The position numbers and the translations under genes were made by a program. Below, piece by piece: positions 55,016-64,000 of a stretch of DNA of 64,000 nt; positions within the stretch are counted from its first letter, which is position 1, and every line of letters begins with the position of its first letter. The notes below the pieces were generated by a model. It was not told the origin of the DNA. It saw only the letters and a program-made list of their open reading frames with translations, and did not search any database. Source of the stretch: Rhodocollybia butyracea (Eukaryota > Basidiomycota > Agaricomycetes > Agaricales > Omphalotaceae); contig JADNRY010000269.1 in the NCBI GenBank assembly GCA_015501585.1, positions 20,576-84,575 on the forward strand, given 5' to 3'.

Positions 55016-56187
55016 GTTAGTTCCATAACACGAAATGATCATCAAGTACTGAAGTGGGCGCATCTAGTACTTCCAGTAGGCTATAAACTAGTGCTTGTTT
55101 AATGTGTACTGGGGTAGGGCTTGAAATGCTACCGCGATGTGATGCGTTTATAGTGCCTTCTGGGTTGTATGGTCCAATCCTGGCATCGTACAATTTCAGG
55201 CTTGGTCTTGGTAAGTTCCTATTCTATGGAGTATAAGTTAGTAGCGATTCTTCGGTTACATCAGCCTTTGTAATTCTTAACTAAACGAATATGCACTTTC
55301 AGCTCGGTTAGATTTGACGCGAAAGACTTACGCGCATGAATGAAACAGTCCATATATGTATGCCTTTCCGAGTTCACAAAGAGCAATAATGCACGATACA
55401 ATCGTACGGACAATCTCTGCATGAAGGGCATCAGTGGGAGCAAGAAGGAGCATAAAACCAAGGACTCCAGGTCGAATGGGTCTGTCCTTGTCTTCAAGCA
55501 CAGTTTTCTGGAAATTCCCGGAGTTATTCAGCCCGCTGTATTAGGCGCCGTGAACGCGGGTGCGTTCTCGAATGGCACCGAACCAAGAGAGGATGGATCC
55601 GGGATGGATAGATGGTTGATGTAATGTACGTACGCCTGCTTACGGTTCTGAATTTCACGGCTAACAAATTCAACTATCGCGACCAAGGTCCTTAGAAGTA
55701 TAACCTCTATACGCTTGTTTTCTTCCCCTCGGACAGCGCACATCGAGATTTGAGGCCTGAAGATCTGAAGCTCGACACGGAGAAGTCCACCATGGAACCC
55801 CTCAGCGACAGGGTCCGGGGCATCGCGGATAACGCAGCCACAGACAGGGTTGTTTATCTTTATTAAATCGGTCAGCTACGACCCGGCTACGACCCAATTC
55901 AGAACAAGAAATCCGCCGCGCGGAAGATGAGAGATTTTGTCGGCGGTCGCTCGAACCGGACCGACGTGAGTATTTTCGTGTATGGTCTCTTCGATGCTGA
56001 GATTCATTTTTGTTAGCAATTTTGTCTGCAGAAGTAGCCCTCGGAGAGTTTTGCCCATGATCTTAGGATTCGCATCCAATAATGTCATTGCCACTGTAAA
56101 TCAACAACAAGAGTTGAACACATCGAATGAAACTGTTCCAAGGGCTACCAAATACATCGTTCACATACAGATGGATAACGACGGTAA
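55016..56187. other. Intergenic, only short unrecognised fragments
   Basis: The minus strand at about 55510-55300 reads KTVLEDKDRPIRPGVLGFML followed by a hydrophobic stretch. It shares TVLEDK-x(1-4)-IR-x-GVLG with the frame at 40690-40800, so a small gene family or its relics is present. The gene extent cannot be determined. Confidence 0.35.
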
Positions 56188-57071
56188 TCAGCCTATCCTT
56201 CTACGAGGATCAACACTACCTGTCGTCTTTGGCATTGCTGTAAAGCGCTTTGCAAACGAGCTCAAAACCAGTCCTAGACTGACAAAATTCGTCAAATGCG
56301 TCCGAACAAAAAGAGACCCCGAACTCACATCCCTCTCAAACACCTTCATCAGCGGCTTCACCTCCTCCTTCCTCCACCTATCATTCACCAACTGTTTCTC
56401 CTGTAACGTCCCTGTATTCAAAAATCTGATAATCAGATTCCGGAAATCCCTCGGCTTCGAACCAAACTCTTCCATCGTCGTAACTTCTCCAACCTGTCCT
56501 TCTCCAGCTGCGCAAGACGTCGAGCCTTTTCTTGTCGCCGCTGTTCATTGTATCGTTCCTGTTCTAGACGTTCTGCTTCGAGTTTGCGTTGAGCTTCTTC
56601 GTGCGCTTGGGCCCGTTGGAGCTTTTTGTGGAGGGCGACGAGGCGAGTACAGTACGTGTAGTTGTGCCGGGAGATGGGAGGGAGGTGGGCTGGGGCTGAT
56701 TAGGGAGAATGGGTACGGAGGTTTCAAGTCGTAGAGGTTCTGGGAGGTTAGATAGGTCTTATCATGCGCTTGTCTGATGAATATAGGGAGAGGGCACACA
56801 CTTTTTTGAAAATCTCGCGCTTCATCCACTCCCTGGGATCTTCATCGTAAACTTCCTTTCGGCTGCGGTACCTATCCTCGATATCATCCAGGTACTCTGT
56901 GGCATTCAGATCGTATATCCACGAGAGGAGACTAGCGTGGTTTTTACGAAGTTCGTCGATTTCTTTTCGGACTGAAAAAGTTGTTTCCGGCTCGGGTTTG
57001 GCCCAGTCGGTGTTCACGATCGTATCGAAGCTAAATAGAAGATGCGTTGAAACAATCTGTGAAAGGAACAA
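56188..57071 (-). CDS. Coiled-coil protein, partial and frame-broken (unknown)
   Basis: The upstream exon (after a TTTAG acceptor at about 57031) reads FDTIVNTDWAKPEPETTFSV and continues to DPREWMKREIFKK, with a GTGTGT donor at about 56800. The next exon carries HNYTYCTRLVALHKKLQRAQ followed by a long Glu/Arg-rich helix (EEAQRKLEAERLEQERYNEQ), ending RLEKLRR. In the neighbouring frame it continues EEFGSKPRDFRNLIIRFLNT and 'VKPLMKVFERDVSSGSLF', so one base seems missing near 56475. The 5' exon(s) and stop are uncertain. No family is recognised, and a coiled-coil scaffold role is inference from composition. Confidence 0.5.
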
Positions 57072-57919
57072 CTGGAATTTTCCCTTGCCTTGCCAGTTTT
57101 ACAGTATTCAAGCGTAATACTTCAATGGCGTGTCCATGCACTTCCAGTTTTTGACCGAGGGGGTACTAGCCTTGTCCGTAAATCCATTATGGTTTTTGTA
57201 TTATTTTCTGCTAGGAAGACACAGACTGCGGCAGCGGGAGGAGGGGGAAGAACAGACAACCAAGTTCTCAGGCCAAAATTACTGAGAGAGATTCAGGATT
57301 CACAAAAGAGTCTTCACTCTTGTGCGCCTCGTGGTCATGGAACAAGAGAGTTGACGCCCTTCGTGTTTGCCGAGCGGCGCCGCGCCTCGGCGTCAAACTA
57401 CTGGCTCTAGTCTAAGCCGCTCATCTACTTATAAAGTGCTGTAGAAATTCTGGCTTGACACTCAAATACCCGTCTCTTTATAGCTAGACAGTGCTCAGCC
57501 TCAGTTGGCTATACCGGATGCCATTGCTTATCTAGCATCGGACGAACGCTTCTACTGATTTAACTACCAGAGAAATTGTGCCTCAGCACGACGTCTTGTG
57601 CGTTCAAAGGAACTCGCACAGTTCCAATGCCGCTGGATGATCCCTCAACAGCTCCTCCGAAATCGCTGTAATACCACGCTCACCAAAAGCCGACTCATAG
57701 TAGGTCATGAGCTTGAATTTTTCCACTTAACGCTGGTCTGTCAAATCTTGGGTGTATACTCCATCACTCAGCTCGTGCCCATCGCCGCCATCTTCGGTAT
57801 AACTTGCTATACCGTAGTAATAACAGCGGGTATGACGAACGCTCCTTGAGCAAGAGAGAGATCGTTTACAGAGTGTTAATACCAATATTGGATGCAGCGA
57901 CATTTGCAAAAGGTAGGAC
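57072..57919. other. Intergenic, nothing recognised
   Basis: Short frames on both strands without domain features. Confidence 0.3.
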
Positions 57920-58993
57920 TCAGGGCGCTCTGGCCATACGGAAGCTAGCGCGACAAGGAAGCCTGATCGCTGGATAAAAATATAAAAATGAAAACCGCAT
58001 ATATGGACTGTGTAGAAGATCCATGTCCTGGATAAGACTACTTGTACCTCCTCGTGTTGATTCGGCTCCTACAGTCCTATGTTGTACTCGTGACGGTTTC
58101 ATGGCTGGAGCTGAGTTTCCATCTAAGGTCAGATCTAGAGGAGGGTAGAGATAGCTGAACTTTATATTGCAAGTTCTATGACGGAAACGAGTAAGTACGA
58201 CAAACATTCCGGATTCTGGAGAAAAAAGAGGCATCGTTGGAGATGGGTGGCTTGGATCGGTACAAGCATGAGGAATCAGAATGTCGGTATTAGAGCTCTT
58301 GCGACGAATTAGATAGAGATAGACATCGTATAGGCAATTCGTGGATCCGGGGGGCGTAAGATCTACGTGTCCGCGATATTCGGCCGAGACTTTTAACCAC
58401 TTCATCAGCGGGGAGCATACAGCTTTCAGCTGTGCACAGGCTGAAATCACACAAGAATGATTTAGGGCAGCTTTAATCTTTATTCTCCAACCGAAGCTGA
58501 TATTGAAGTAAGTCGGCACGGCAGAAAACTTCTACAAGCAGCTCCAGCACTGGAAGGTGTAAGCGGCTCGACCAGATCTTAGCAGAAAGAGCGAGACTTG
58601 AGAACGTATTCAGAATAGCATGTGGAAGACATACCACCAGAGCAGACCTCCCGAATCTGAGGTCGTGCAGTAACAGTAATAACACATCAGCAGCAGCAGC
58701 AGTACGAAGAATGTTGGAATCAAGACTTTGAGGAGGGAGCGTGCACCTTGCCTGGTGACCTACAATACGAATGAGTGAGAACGAACACTACGAATAAACA
58801 CTCGAGAGGACCGACAAGAACGGCAGGCTCTGAGGCGAAAGGTCAATACAAAGTATTGCTGTAAAAATTCCACGTACTCACTAAGAATCGAAGAGACCAA
58901 AGCAGAGACCTCGGTCGACAATGCTTCCAACAATGGATTGAACGAAACCAGGTAAATACCGGTACCGGTAATATCATCGGAAACGACGATCAT
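57920..58993 (-). CDS. Weak multi-exon candidate, possibly a membrane protein
   Basis: ATG at 58993 gives MIVVSDDITGTGIYLVSFNP, ending SSIL at a GTGAGT donor (about 58885). A downstream hydrophobic stretch in one frame (KVLIPTFFVLLLLLMCYYCY, about 58720-58660) could be a TM helix. A 199-residue open frame lies at 57920-58519, without recognisable motifs. The exon chain cannot be completed with confidence. Confidence 0.25.
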
Positions 58994-60051
58994 GCGGTAA
59001 ACTTCAAGATAACCGTTAGACGTTATAAAACACCGTTGAAAATTGCAGTCGATGAAAACATAAAGCGCGGTTTCCTGACGATCGCCGCCTTTGTTGCGCC
59101 GTTCGCTGAGACGCGTACGAGCAAGTACACAGAGTGTAGAGACGCAGCACCAGCACCAGTATCAAAAGCAAAGTTTTCTGTAAACCATGTCTATTCTCTT
59201 GTAGTCGAAAGAAGGGAGTGATCTTTGGGGAACGCGTCAAATAGAGCCTGCCCGGGATGGAAGAAATAGACACGCACCGGTTGAACGCAAAGTTCGAGGG
59301 CTATGTTGGTAAGTGACAGACGACAGCGATAGCGGTGTTACCTCGCCAGGGTGCAAGGAAACCTTCGTTGCCAACTGTACGATTTAGAGCATCAACAACG
59401 GCGTAAAATGTCAGTGCGAGACGGTCTTGCGTGATATAAAATGAACTTTAGCACAAGTGAGATGCCTCAGCACGACACGCACTGTCTCTTCCTGGTTCAG
59501 GATAGACAGTTTGATTTGTGCAATGGGAGCTGCAGCGGTCTTCGAAACAACAGAAAATGGAATATTGGAGCCGATGGATGCATGTCAAAACAGCAGTCGA
59601 GCCTCCACTTGAAATACCACCACCTATCATATAAAATATTTCGACTCAACAAAGAACATGGCTTGAACAGGTAGAAAAAACGCACTGGCAGATTCCCGAA
59701 GGTTCTCTCCTTTCCTATCATCTTCTAGCAGCAAAGCATTTCCTCTGAATTTTCCCTCTGTGGCGCTGTGGCAGGGTGAACGAAGTATTCGAATCCTGGG
59801 CGAGTGGAAATAATGCATCCTCTCCTTTAGTATGCTCGGATTGAAAGCGTCAGACTCGTTTGGTTTTGTAGAATGTTATTTTGGAAAGTCTTCGAATCGG
59901 AATTTTGGATGCCTGTCTTGATGCCTGTACCTTCTACCCGCTCAGGGTTCGATATTTGATGTTGCAATGTTTTGACCTCAGGGACTACAAAGCATGAGTG
60001 AGCAGATGTAAGCATTCGAGTCCATTTAAATTACACACCGTTCTATCTATT
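58994..60051. other. Intergenic, nothing recognised
   Basis: No supported gene. Short frames overlap on both strands. Confidence 0.3.
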
Positions 60052-60132
60052 ACCGAACGAGTTTCTTTGCTAACTACAAGACGGCTACAGGCTACTAGCC
60101 GTCTTGTGGTTAGCGAAGATAAGTCGTTCGCT
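60052..60132. repeat. Imperfect hairpin, ~35-bp arms
   Basis: The left arm (60052-60086, ending TTTGCTAACTACAAGACGGCT) and right arm (60097-60132) are reverse complements with two mismatches and a small indel around a 10-nt loop. Just to the right, on the minus strand, is TGGCGCAGTGG, a perfect tRNA A-box consensus (about 60167-60177), but no B-box lies at the expected distance. It could be a small structured RNA, a MITE or a tRNA-derived SINE scrap. Confidence 0.6.
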
Positions 60133-60382
60133 AGCCATGACACGTGCTGAGCGCTAAGCCACGACGGTTGCGCCACTGCGCCACGCAACCGACGTTCTGC
60201 GCCCGATTCTGTTCAGTCGAAACCATTATATAACGTCGTAGCAAGCCGCAAAGATCTGCTTGCTATTACTAAGGCTGAGAAAAGCGTTAAGGTGACTAGG
60301 ATTCAGGTATAGTAAAGTTGTGAGCCAGACAATTAGACGTAGTACCTATACGTTCAAATATCTCAGCAACTCAAGCGTACTA

Positions 60383-60823
60383 CTAAATTTCCTCTTTGTA
60401 GCCACCGAATGTGGTGCCGACTCGAATGTTCTTGTCTTTTGTAAGCACTACGGAGCCATATGTGCTCCTGCCATTAGGCAGACATGACGTCTCTTTCCAA
60501 TCCAACCCTACAAAATCGCCTACCCAGATGCCTTGACTGTCTATCACCTCGACGTTTTGATAATCACTGGGCTGTGAAACATTCGCTAGAGGAGCCTGTT
60601 GTGGGTACACGCTGAGTTCCCCGCCACCGAGCGTCCCTCTAGTAGGTTTCCCCATCAGCAGGTCAAATACAGCCCGGAGGTCGCTTTTCTTGACTTGTCC
60701 AGAAAGACGCCCCCCGTCGACGATATGCCGGCTCTCCCTGTCAGTACCGGCAGCTGCGGAGACGCCAACAAGAGCTGGAACACTGCCAGCTACGCGCAAA
60801 ATGGTTCCATTTATGTACAGCAT
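60383..60823 (-). CDS. Small hypothetical protein
   Basis: Uninterrupted 146-residue frame from ATG at 60823 (MLYINGTILRVAGSVPALVG) to stop at 60383. It has a mildly hydrophobic N-terminus followed by Ala-rich residues, then 'GKPTRGTLGGGELSVYPQQA', 'IDSQGIWVGDFVGLDWKETS' and a Gly-rich end GTTFGGYKEEI. Composition looks protein-like with no low-complexity bias. No family is recognised. An upstream exon is possible. Confidence 0.45.
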   Translation of the reverse strand: MLYINGTILRVAGSVPALVGVSAAAGTDRESRHIVDGGRLSGQVKKSDLRAVFDLLMGKPTRGTLGGGELSVYPQQAPLANVSQPSDYQNVEVIDSQGIWVGDFVGLDWKETSCLPNGRSTYGSVVLTKDKNIRVGTTFGGYKEEI

Positions 60824-61363
60824 CGAGCCTCGAAACTAAACGTGAATCCGACAGAAATTAGAGCTGAACAATATAAAATTGCACCTTTCGCAGCACTACC
60901 AAGTTGTAGAAAAAATATCAGGATGCTTTGACGTTCTGATACCGGATCTACATTTTTTAATCATGGGCGGACTTGTCCAACTTGGTTTAAACAGGTTTAA
61001 TTATTTCGTTTATCATTAAAAATAATTAAAACCGACGACTTTAAACAAGTATTGGTTCAAAAAATCTAAACGGAGTATATTAAACCAACCAGAACCAAAA
61101 TAAACAAGGACCCTAAACAAGGACTTTAAACGAAGGCTATTATTTACTAAAGCAGCCCAATAAACACAGGGAATCTACACGGGGTGTATGCTGTTTCGTG
61201 TATGGGAGCACTTTTGGCTTTATACGTTGTGCGGCCGATGGAGTCGACGCTGTAATCATAGAGTCCATATCATGTCGTTGTATAAATGTATAAATCAAAG
61301 CATACCTTGTAGTTCTGTGGTAGTTCTTGCCTCTGGAGACCGAGCGTAGTATGTGGCCTTACA

Positions 61364-61600
61364 ATGAAGTCTATGCTGTTCAAAAGTGTGAATAAATACA
61401 TTGTCATTTTCTCGCAAGTTGGATCATACAATTTCTCGCAAGTTTGGGTAAGTGTCAATTTCTCGCAAGTTGGATCATCCAATTTCTCGCAAGTTCGGCT
61501 AAGTGTCAATTTCTCGCAAGTTCTGACATCTGTCAATTTCTCGCAAGTTAAATTTCAGGGCCGGTCACTTAGGGTTAGTCCTGCAACTTTTTCAGGGTGA
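61364..61600 (+). other. Short ORF made of FSQV repeats
   Basis: ATG at 61364 opens a 78-residue frame in which FSQV recurs seven times at 8-9-residue spacing (for example GSYNFSQVWVSVNFSQVGSS). The frame exists because the DNA repeat period is a multiple of three. It ends inside the MITE starting at 61572, and coding status is doubtful. Confidence 0.3.
61408..61549. repeat. Six spaced copies of TTTCTCGCAAGTT (24/27-bp period)
   Basis: Copies of TTTCTCGCAAGTT start at 61408, 61432, 61459, 61483, 61510 and 61537, giving spacings 24, 27, 24, 27, 27. Spacers fall into two types (ggatcat.caa and (g/t)..gtgtcaa), so the higher-order unit is about 51 bp. Confidence 0.92.
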
Positions 61601-62156
61601 AAAATTCAGATGTCAAAATATTTCGGATGAGCGGAGCGCTCGGGACGGAACACATGATACTACAGTAACAGATGACAATATGTGACTAACATCGTTACTC
61701 GTTGTTATATCTCTTATTTCTTGCAATCTGGTACTTATTTTAAGTTGTTTTTATGATTTTTTGGCATGTTTTGAACTCTAAGCTGCGTAGAAATGGAATC
61801 AGGAATGCCATGGCCCAGTTTTCACTGCTATCTGTACTCCTCAGGGCACAGAACTGTGTAGTCAGGTCTGTGTGCACAAGAAGAAAGATACGAGGTCATA
61901 CTAAGAATAAAATGTAGCCAAAAGAATACACATGATATAGAAGAGTATTTTCTTTCATTTTCTCCTGTTCTGTGCTCTCTATTATACCTTTGCACCTCCG
62001 TAATTCATAGTAATTGCATGATCCTACACAACGTGACAAAAGGTGACAACAAGGTCATTCTATTGCGCCATCATACGACCGTAGCGCCTTGTAGCGCCGG
62101 CCAAAGATATTTTGATGCCCGAAATTTTCGCCCTGAAAAAGTTGCAGGACTAAGCC
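61572..62156. mobile_element. PIF/Harbinger (Tourist-like) MITE with TTA target duplication
   Basis: The left terminus GGGTTAGTCCTGCAACTTTT and the right terminus (reverse complement GGCTTAGTCCTGCAACTTTT) match and continue alignable for about 55 bp. TTA flanks both ends (61569-61571 and 62157-62159), the preferred target of PIF/Harbinger elements, and the GG(G/C) start fits that group. At 585 bp it has no transposase ORF. Confidence 0.8.
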
Positions 62157-62503
62157 TTATGTAACTTACCATATCTGGTAGAGCCAGGTCTCGACTCTGT
62201 CATGTGACTCGTGAGCAATGAGAAATGACAGTAGGACCGTGACCTCGGGTATGTCGGCTATCCCGCCACAAGTGTGATGCCGTTGGGATTCAGTTGCCAG
62301 GTGGCACAGCTTTTAAGTATGTTTCGAGTTGATGAAGTTATTTGGCTTTCCTTACGATAGCTACCAGTTTGTACAAGCAAAACCCACCCTTACTGCAATT
62401 GTTGAACTGTTCACTCCCTTTCTTACCATATGGTACAGTATCTACTTGTACATGTACTTATACACCTTGCATTTCAATCTCATGAGCCGTCAAGGCCTCA
62501 GAT
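62157..62503. other. Intergenic, nothing recognised
   Basis: No supported feature lies between the MITE and the LTR element. Confidence 0.4.
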
Positions 62504-62508
62504 ATCCA

Positions 62509-62722
62509 TGTTGTGGAATAAGTGATCTGGTTACACTTGTGCACTCGGTTGTTAGACCTTTAGTACAATTGTCTGGGTCACCCCCAGGACTTCTACAGTA
62601 TTTATACTACTTACAATACTTTCTAGAATATTCTACATAGTACTGGTAAGTAGGCTGAGTAAGGAATGAGTAATACTAAAGAAAGTACTAGAATGTTCCA
62701 GTACAGACTCAAATCTACAACA
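62509..62722 (-). repeat. LTR (3' LTR in element orientation)
   Basis: 214 bp, from TGTTGTGGAATAAGTG to CAAATCTACAACA, with TG/CA ends. Identical to 63757-63971 except one missing G near 62692. Confidence 0.95.
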
Positions 62723-62734
62723 CTCCCCCATGAG
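62723..62734 (-). promoter_or_regulatory. Polypurine tract
   Basis: Directly beside the LTR, the minus strand reads CTCATGGGGGAG, the expected plus-strand primer site of an LTR element transcribed from the minus strand. Confidence 0.75.
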
Positions 62735-62876
62735 TCTGTACCTATCCAAGTATAAGATAATAAGATTTACAAGCTCCCTAGAATCAATTGCTGGAGATGG
62801 GGCCAATTGCCCTCACAGACCCATGCACATTTCCATCTGTATCTCCCTGAGATTTTCATTCCAGCTAGGTGCAATT

Positions 62877-63692
62877 CTAGAATGCATAGCCACTATCAAT
62901 GGCAACATGTGCTGTGTCGCCCTTCCGACCCTCGGGACAATCTCTAACAATGTGTCCCCGCCTGTGGCATTTATAGCATGTGACCTTTGGAGATTTCCAA
63001 ACTTTCGGAGCTTTTGCCACTAAGGCAGTTTCATCCGGCGGAGCACCACCGCGCCGCCCCTCTTCATCCAGCAAGGCACCGGTAACATCTGCGACTGTTA
63101 GTTCAGCAGACGATGCTGAGAGTGTGGCTGCAACATTGCCCCACTCCGATGAGAGGTTAAATATCAAAACATCGACCTCATCTTGTTGAGTTACCTTGAC
63201 CCCAATAGCACGGAGTGCCGTTGCCAATCGACTGATGCCCGAAATATAATTCTGAATTGGTTTGACTGTATCATGGTCAAAGCCATAGAATTCCCGTTTC
63301 AATGAGATCCGGTTGGCACGAGAATTCTTTTCATATAATTCGGCAAGTGCAGACCATGCGGCAATGCCATCGGCACAGTCCTGAATGTGTTGGTATTGGC
63401 TGGGATCAATAGTGAGACCGATAACGGTCAGAATTTCTTCTGACTCCTTGGCCTTGGATTCATCTGCTTTGGCCTGGGCCCGGGTCGTTCGTGTAGCGGC
63501 CTGGCTCTCTGTCTCCATCAATTCCTTTTTCCGATCAATCCATGCCGCGATTGGGGCCCACAGCCCGGCTCGGCGCAGAACCATTGTGATGGCAAACTTC
63601 CAATCACGGTAGTTCTTGCCATTCAGTTTCGGCACAGATAAGAGAAGCGAGTTGATGTTGGTAGAATGGGATGGTGATGTAATTTCGGACAT
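62877..63692 (-). CDS. gag: Gag polyprotein (UBN2/Copia-type) with CCHC zinc knuckle
   Basis: The coat protein packages element RNA. The best start is ATG at 63692 (MSEITSPSHSTNINSLLLSV) and the frame is 271 residues. 'VPKLNGKNYRDWKFAITMVL' is the N-terminal Gag motif of Copia elements. 'DGIAAWSALAELYEKNSRAN' and 'FNLSSEWGNVAATLSAS' follow, and the zinc knuckle is CYKCHRRGHIVRDC (C-x2-C-x4-H-x4-C), complete. The ORF stops soon after the knuckle (AIDSGYAF) with no pol. The frame is intact, in line with a young, possibly still mobilisable copy. Confidence 0.93.
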   Translation of the reverse strand: MSEITSPSHSTNINSLLLSVPKLNGKNYRDWKFAITMVLRRAGLWAPIAAWIDRKKELMETESQAATRTTRAQAKADESKAKESEEILTVIGLTIDPSQYQHIQDCADGIAAWSALAELYEKNSRANRISLKREFYGFDHDTVKPIQNYISGISRLATALRAIGVKVTQQDEVDVLIFNLSSEWGNVAATLSASSAELTVADVTGALLDEEGRRGGAPPDETALVAKAPKVWKSPKVTCYKCHRRGHIVRDCPEGRKGDTAHVAIDSGYAF

Positions 63693-63756
63693 GATGATAG
63701 GGTAAGCGAGTAAGCGAGACAAGCAGATCCAAGTTAGTGCACCAAGTAGACAATTG

Positions 63757-63971
63757 TGTTGTGGAATAAGTGATCTGGTTACACTTGTGCACTCGGTTGT
63801 TAGACCTTTAGTACAATTGTCTGGGTCACCCCCAGGACTTCTACAGTATTTATACTACTTACAATACTTTCTAGAATATTCTACATAGTACTGGTAAGTA
63901 GGCTGAGTAAGGAATGAGTAATACTAAAGAAAGTACTAGGAATGTTCCAGTACAGACTCAAATCTACAACA
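63757..63971 (-). repeat. LTR (5' LTR in element orientation)
   Basis: 215 bp, TGTTGTGGAATAAG...AATCTACAACA. The minus-strand sequence immediately inside, CAATTGTCTACTTGGTGCAC, is where a primer-binding site would lie, but I could not match it to a tRNA. Confidence 0.95.
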
Positions 63972-64000
63972 ATCCATGCCATCAATAATATGATTAGATG

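Larger units (their letters stand above)
62504..63976 (-). mobile_element. Gag-only LTR retrotransposon (TR-GAG / Copia-type), with ATCCA TSD
   Basis: Two LTRs bound an internal region with a gag gene but no protease, integrase or reverse transcriptase. 5-bp direct repeats ATCCA flank the element (62504-62508, 63972-63976). The LTRs differ by a single 1-bp indel, so insertion was recent. Orientation is minus, shown by the gag ORF and by a polypurine tract beside the 62722 LTR edge. Movement would need enzymes from an autonomous partner. Confidence 0.93.

Noticed and set aside
55982..56734. 250-residue plus-strand ORF
   Set aside because: It lies opposite a minus-strand coiled-coil coding region with clearer protein character and splice sites; the plus frame shows no domain and a biased composition.
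60140..60190. tRNA gene on the minus strand
   Set aside because: A perfect A-box and GGTTGCG start are present, but no T arm, B-box or pairing acceptor 3' half exists.
61408..61549. CRISPR array
   Set aside because: The repeats are only 13 bp, the spacers are repeated rather than unique, there are no cas genes, and the genome is eukaryotic.

Overview
The window looks like nuclear DNA of an Agaricomycete (mushroom-forming basidiomycete). Its genes are cut by many short introns of about 50-65 bp. It carries families largely confined to that group (DUF6535, DUF6593, an Agaricomycete transposon protein, fungal 7-TM proteins). It also has intron-bearing tRNA genes and several classes of transposable element.

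Layout. 0-9 kb: a decayed transposon ORF, then a direct duplication (copy A 3.5-5.3 kb, copy B 6.3-9.0 kb) built around an NAD-dependent epimerase gene. Only copy B keeps the gene body, and copy A carries a 647-bp hAT-type MITE. 9.7-17 kb: a gene-dense core with a 7-TM protein, geranylgeranyl diphosphate synthase, an acidic nuclear-type protein and a conserved-looking unknown. 17-24 kb: LTR fragments, hAT ends, a long perfect palindrome and four intron-containing tRNA-Arg(ACG) genes on the minus strand. 24.5-36 kb: an AGC-family kinase followed by a secreted-protein gene, then a second, decayed copy of the same pair. 37-40 kb: a DUF6593 gene and a G1 (eqolisin) peptidase gene. 41-51 kb: two paralogous aryl-alcohol-dehydrogenase-like (aldo/keto reductase) pseudogenes on either side of a DUF6535 membrane protein. 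The first holds a poly(A)-tailed retrocopy and a fold-back element. 51.6-55 kb: a membrane protein with ~213-bp internal repeats and an amidohydrolase-2 decarboxylase. 56-64 kb: weak genes, a spaced short repeat, a TTA-flanked MITE and a young gag-only LTR retrotransposon with near-identical LTRs.

How it fits together. There is no operon or obvious metabolic cluster. The oxidoreductase, decarboxylase, peptidase and (dead) AAD genes fit a wood- or litter-decay lifestyle, but this is inference. Two themes stand out. First, three independent segmental duplications each keep one better copy and one decayed copy, and two of them preserve the empty site of a transposon insertion found in the other copy. 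Second, several otherwise good genes are broken by what look like single missing bases, often in C runs, which points to either an assembly artefact or recent decay.
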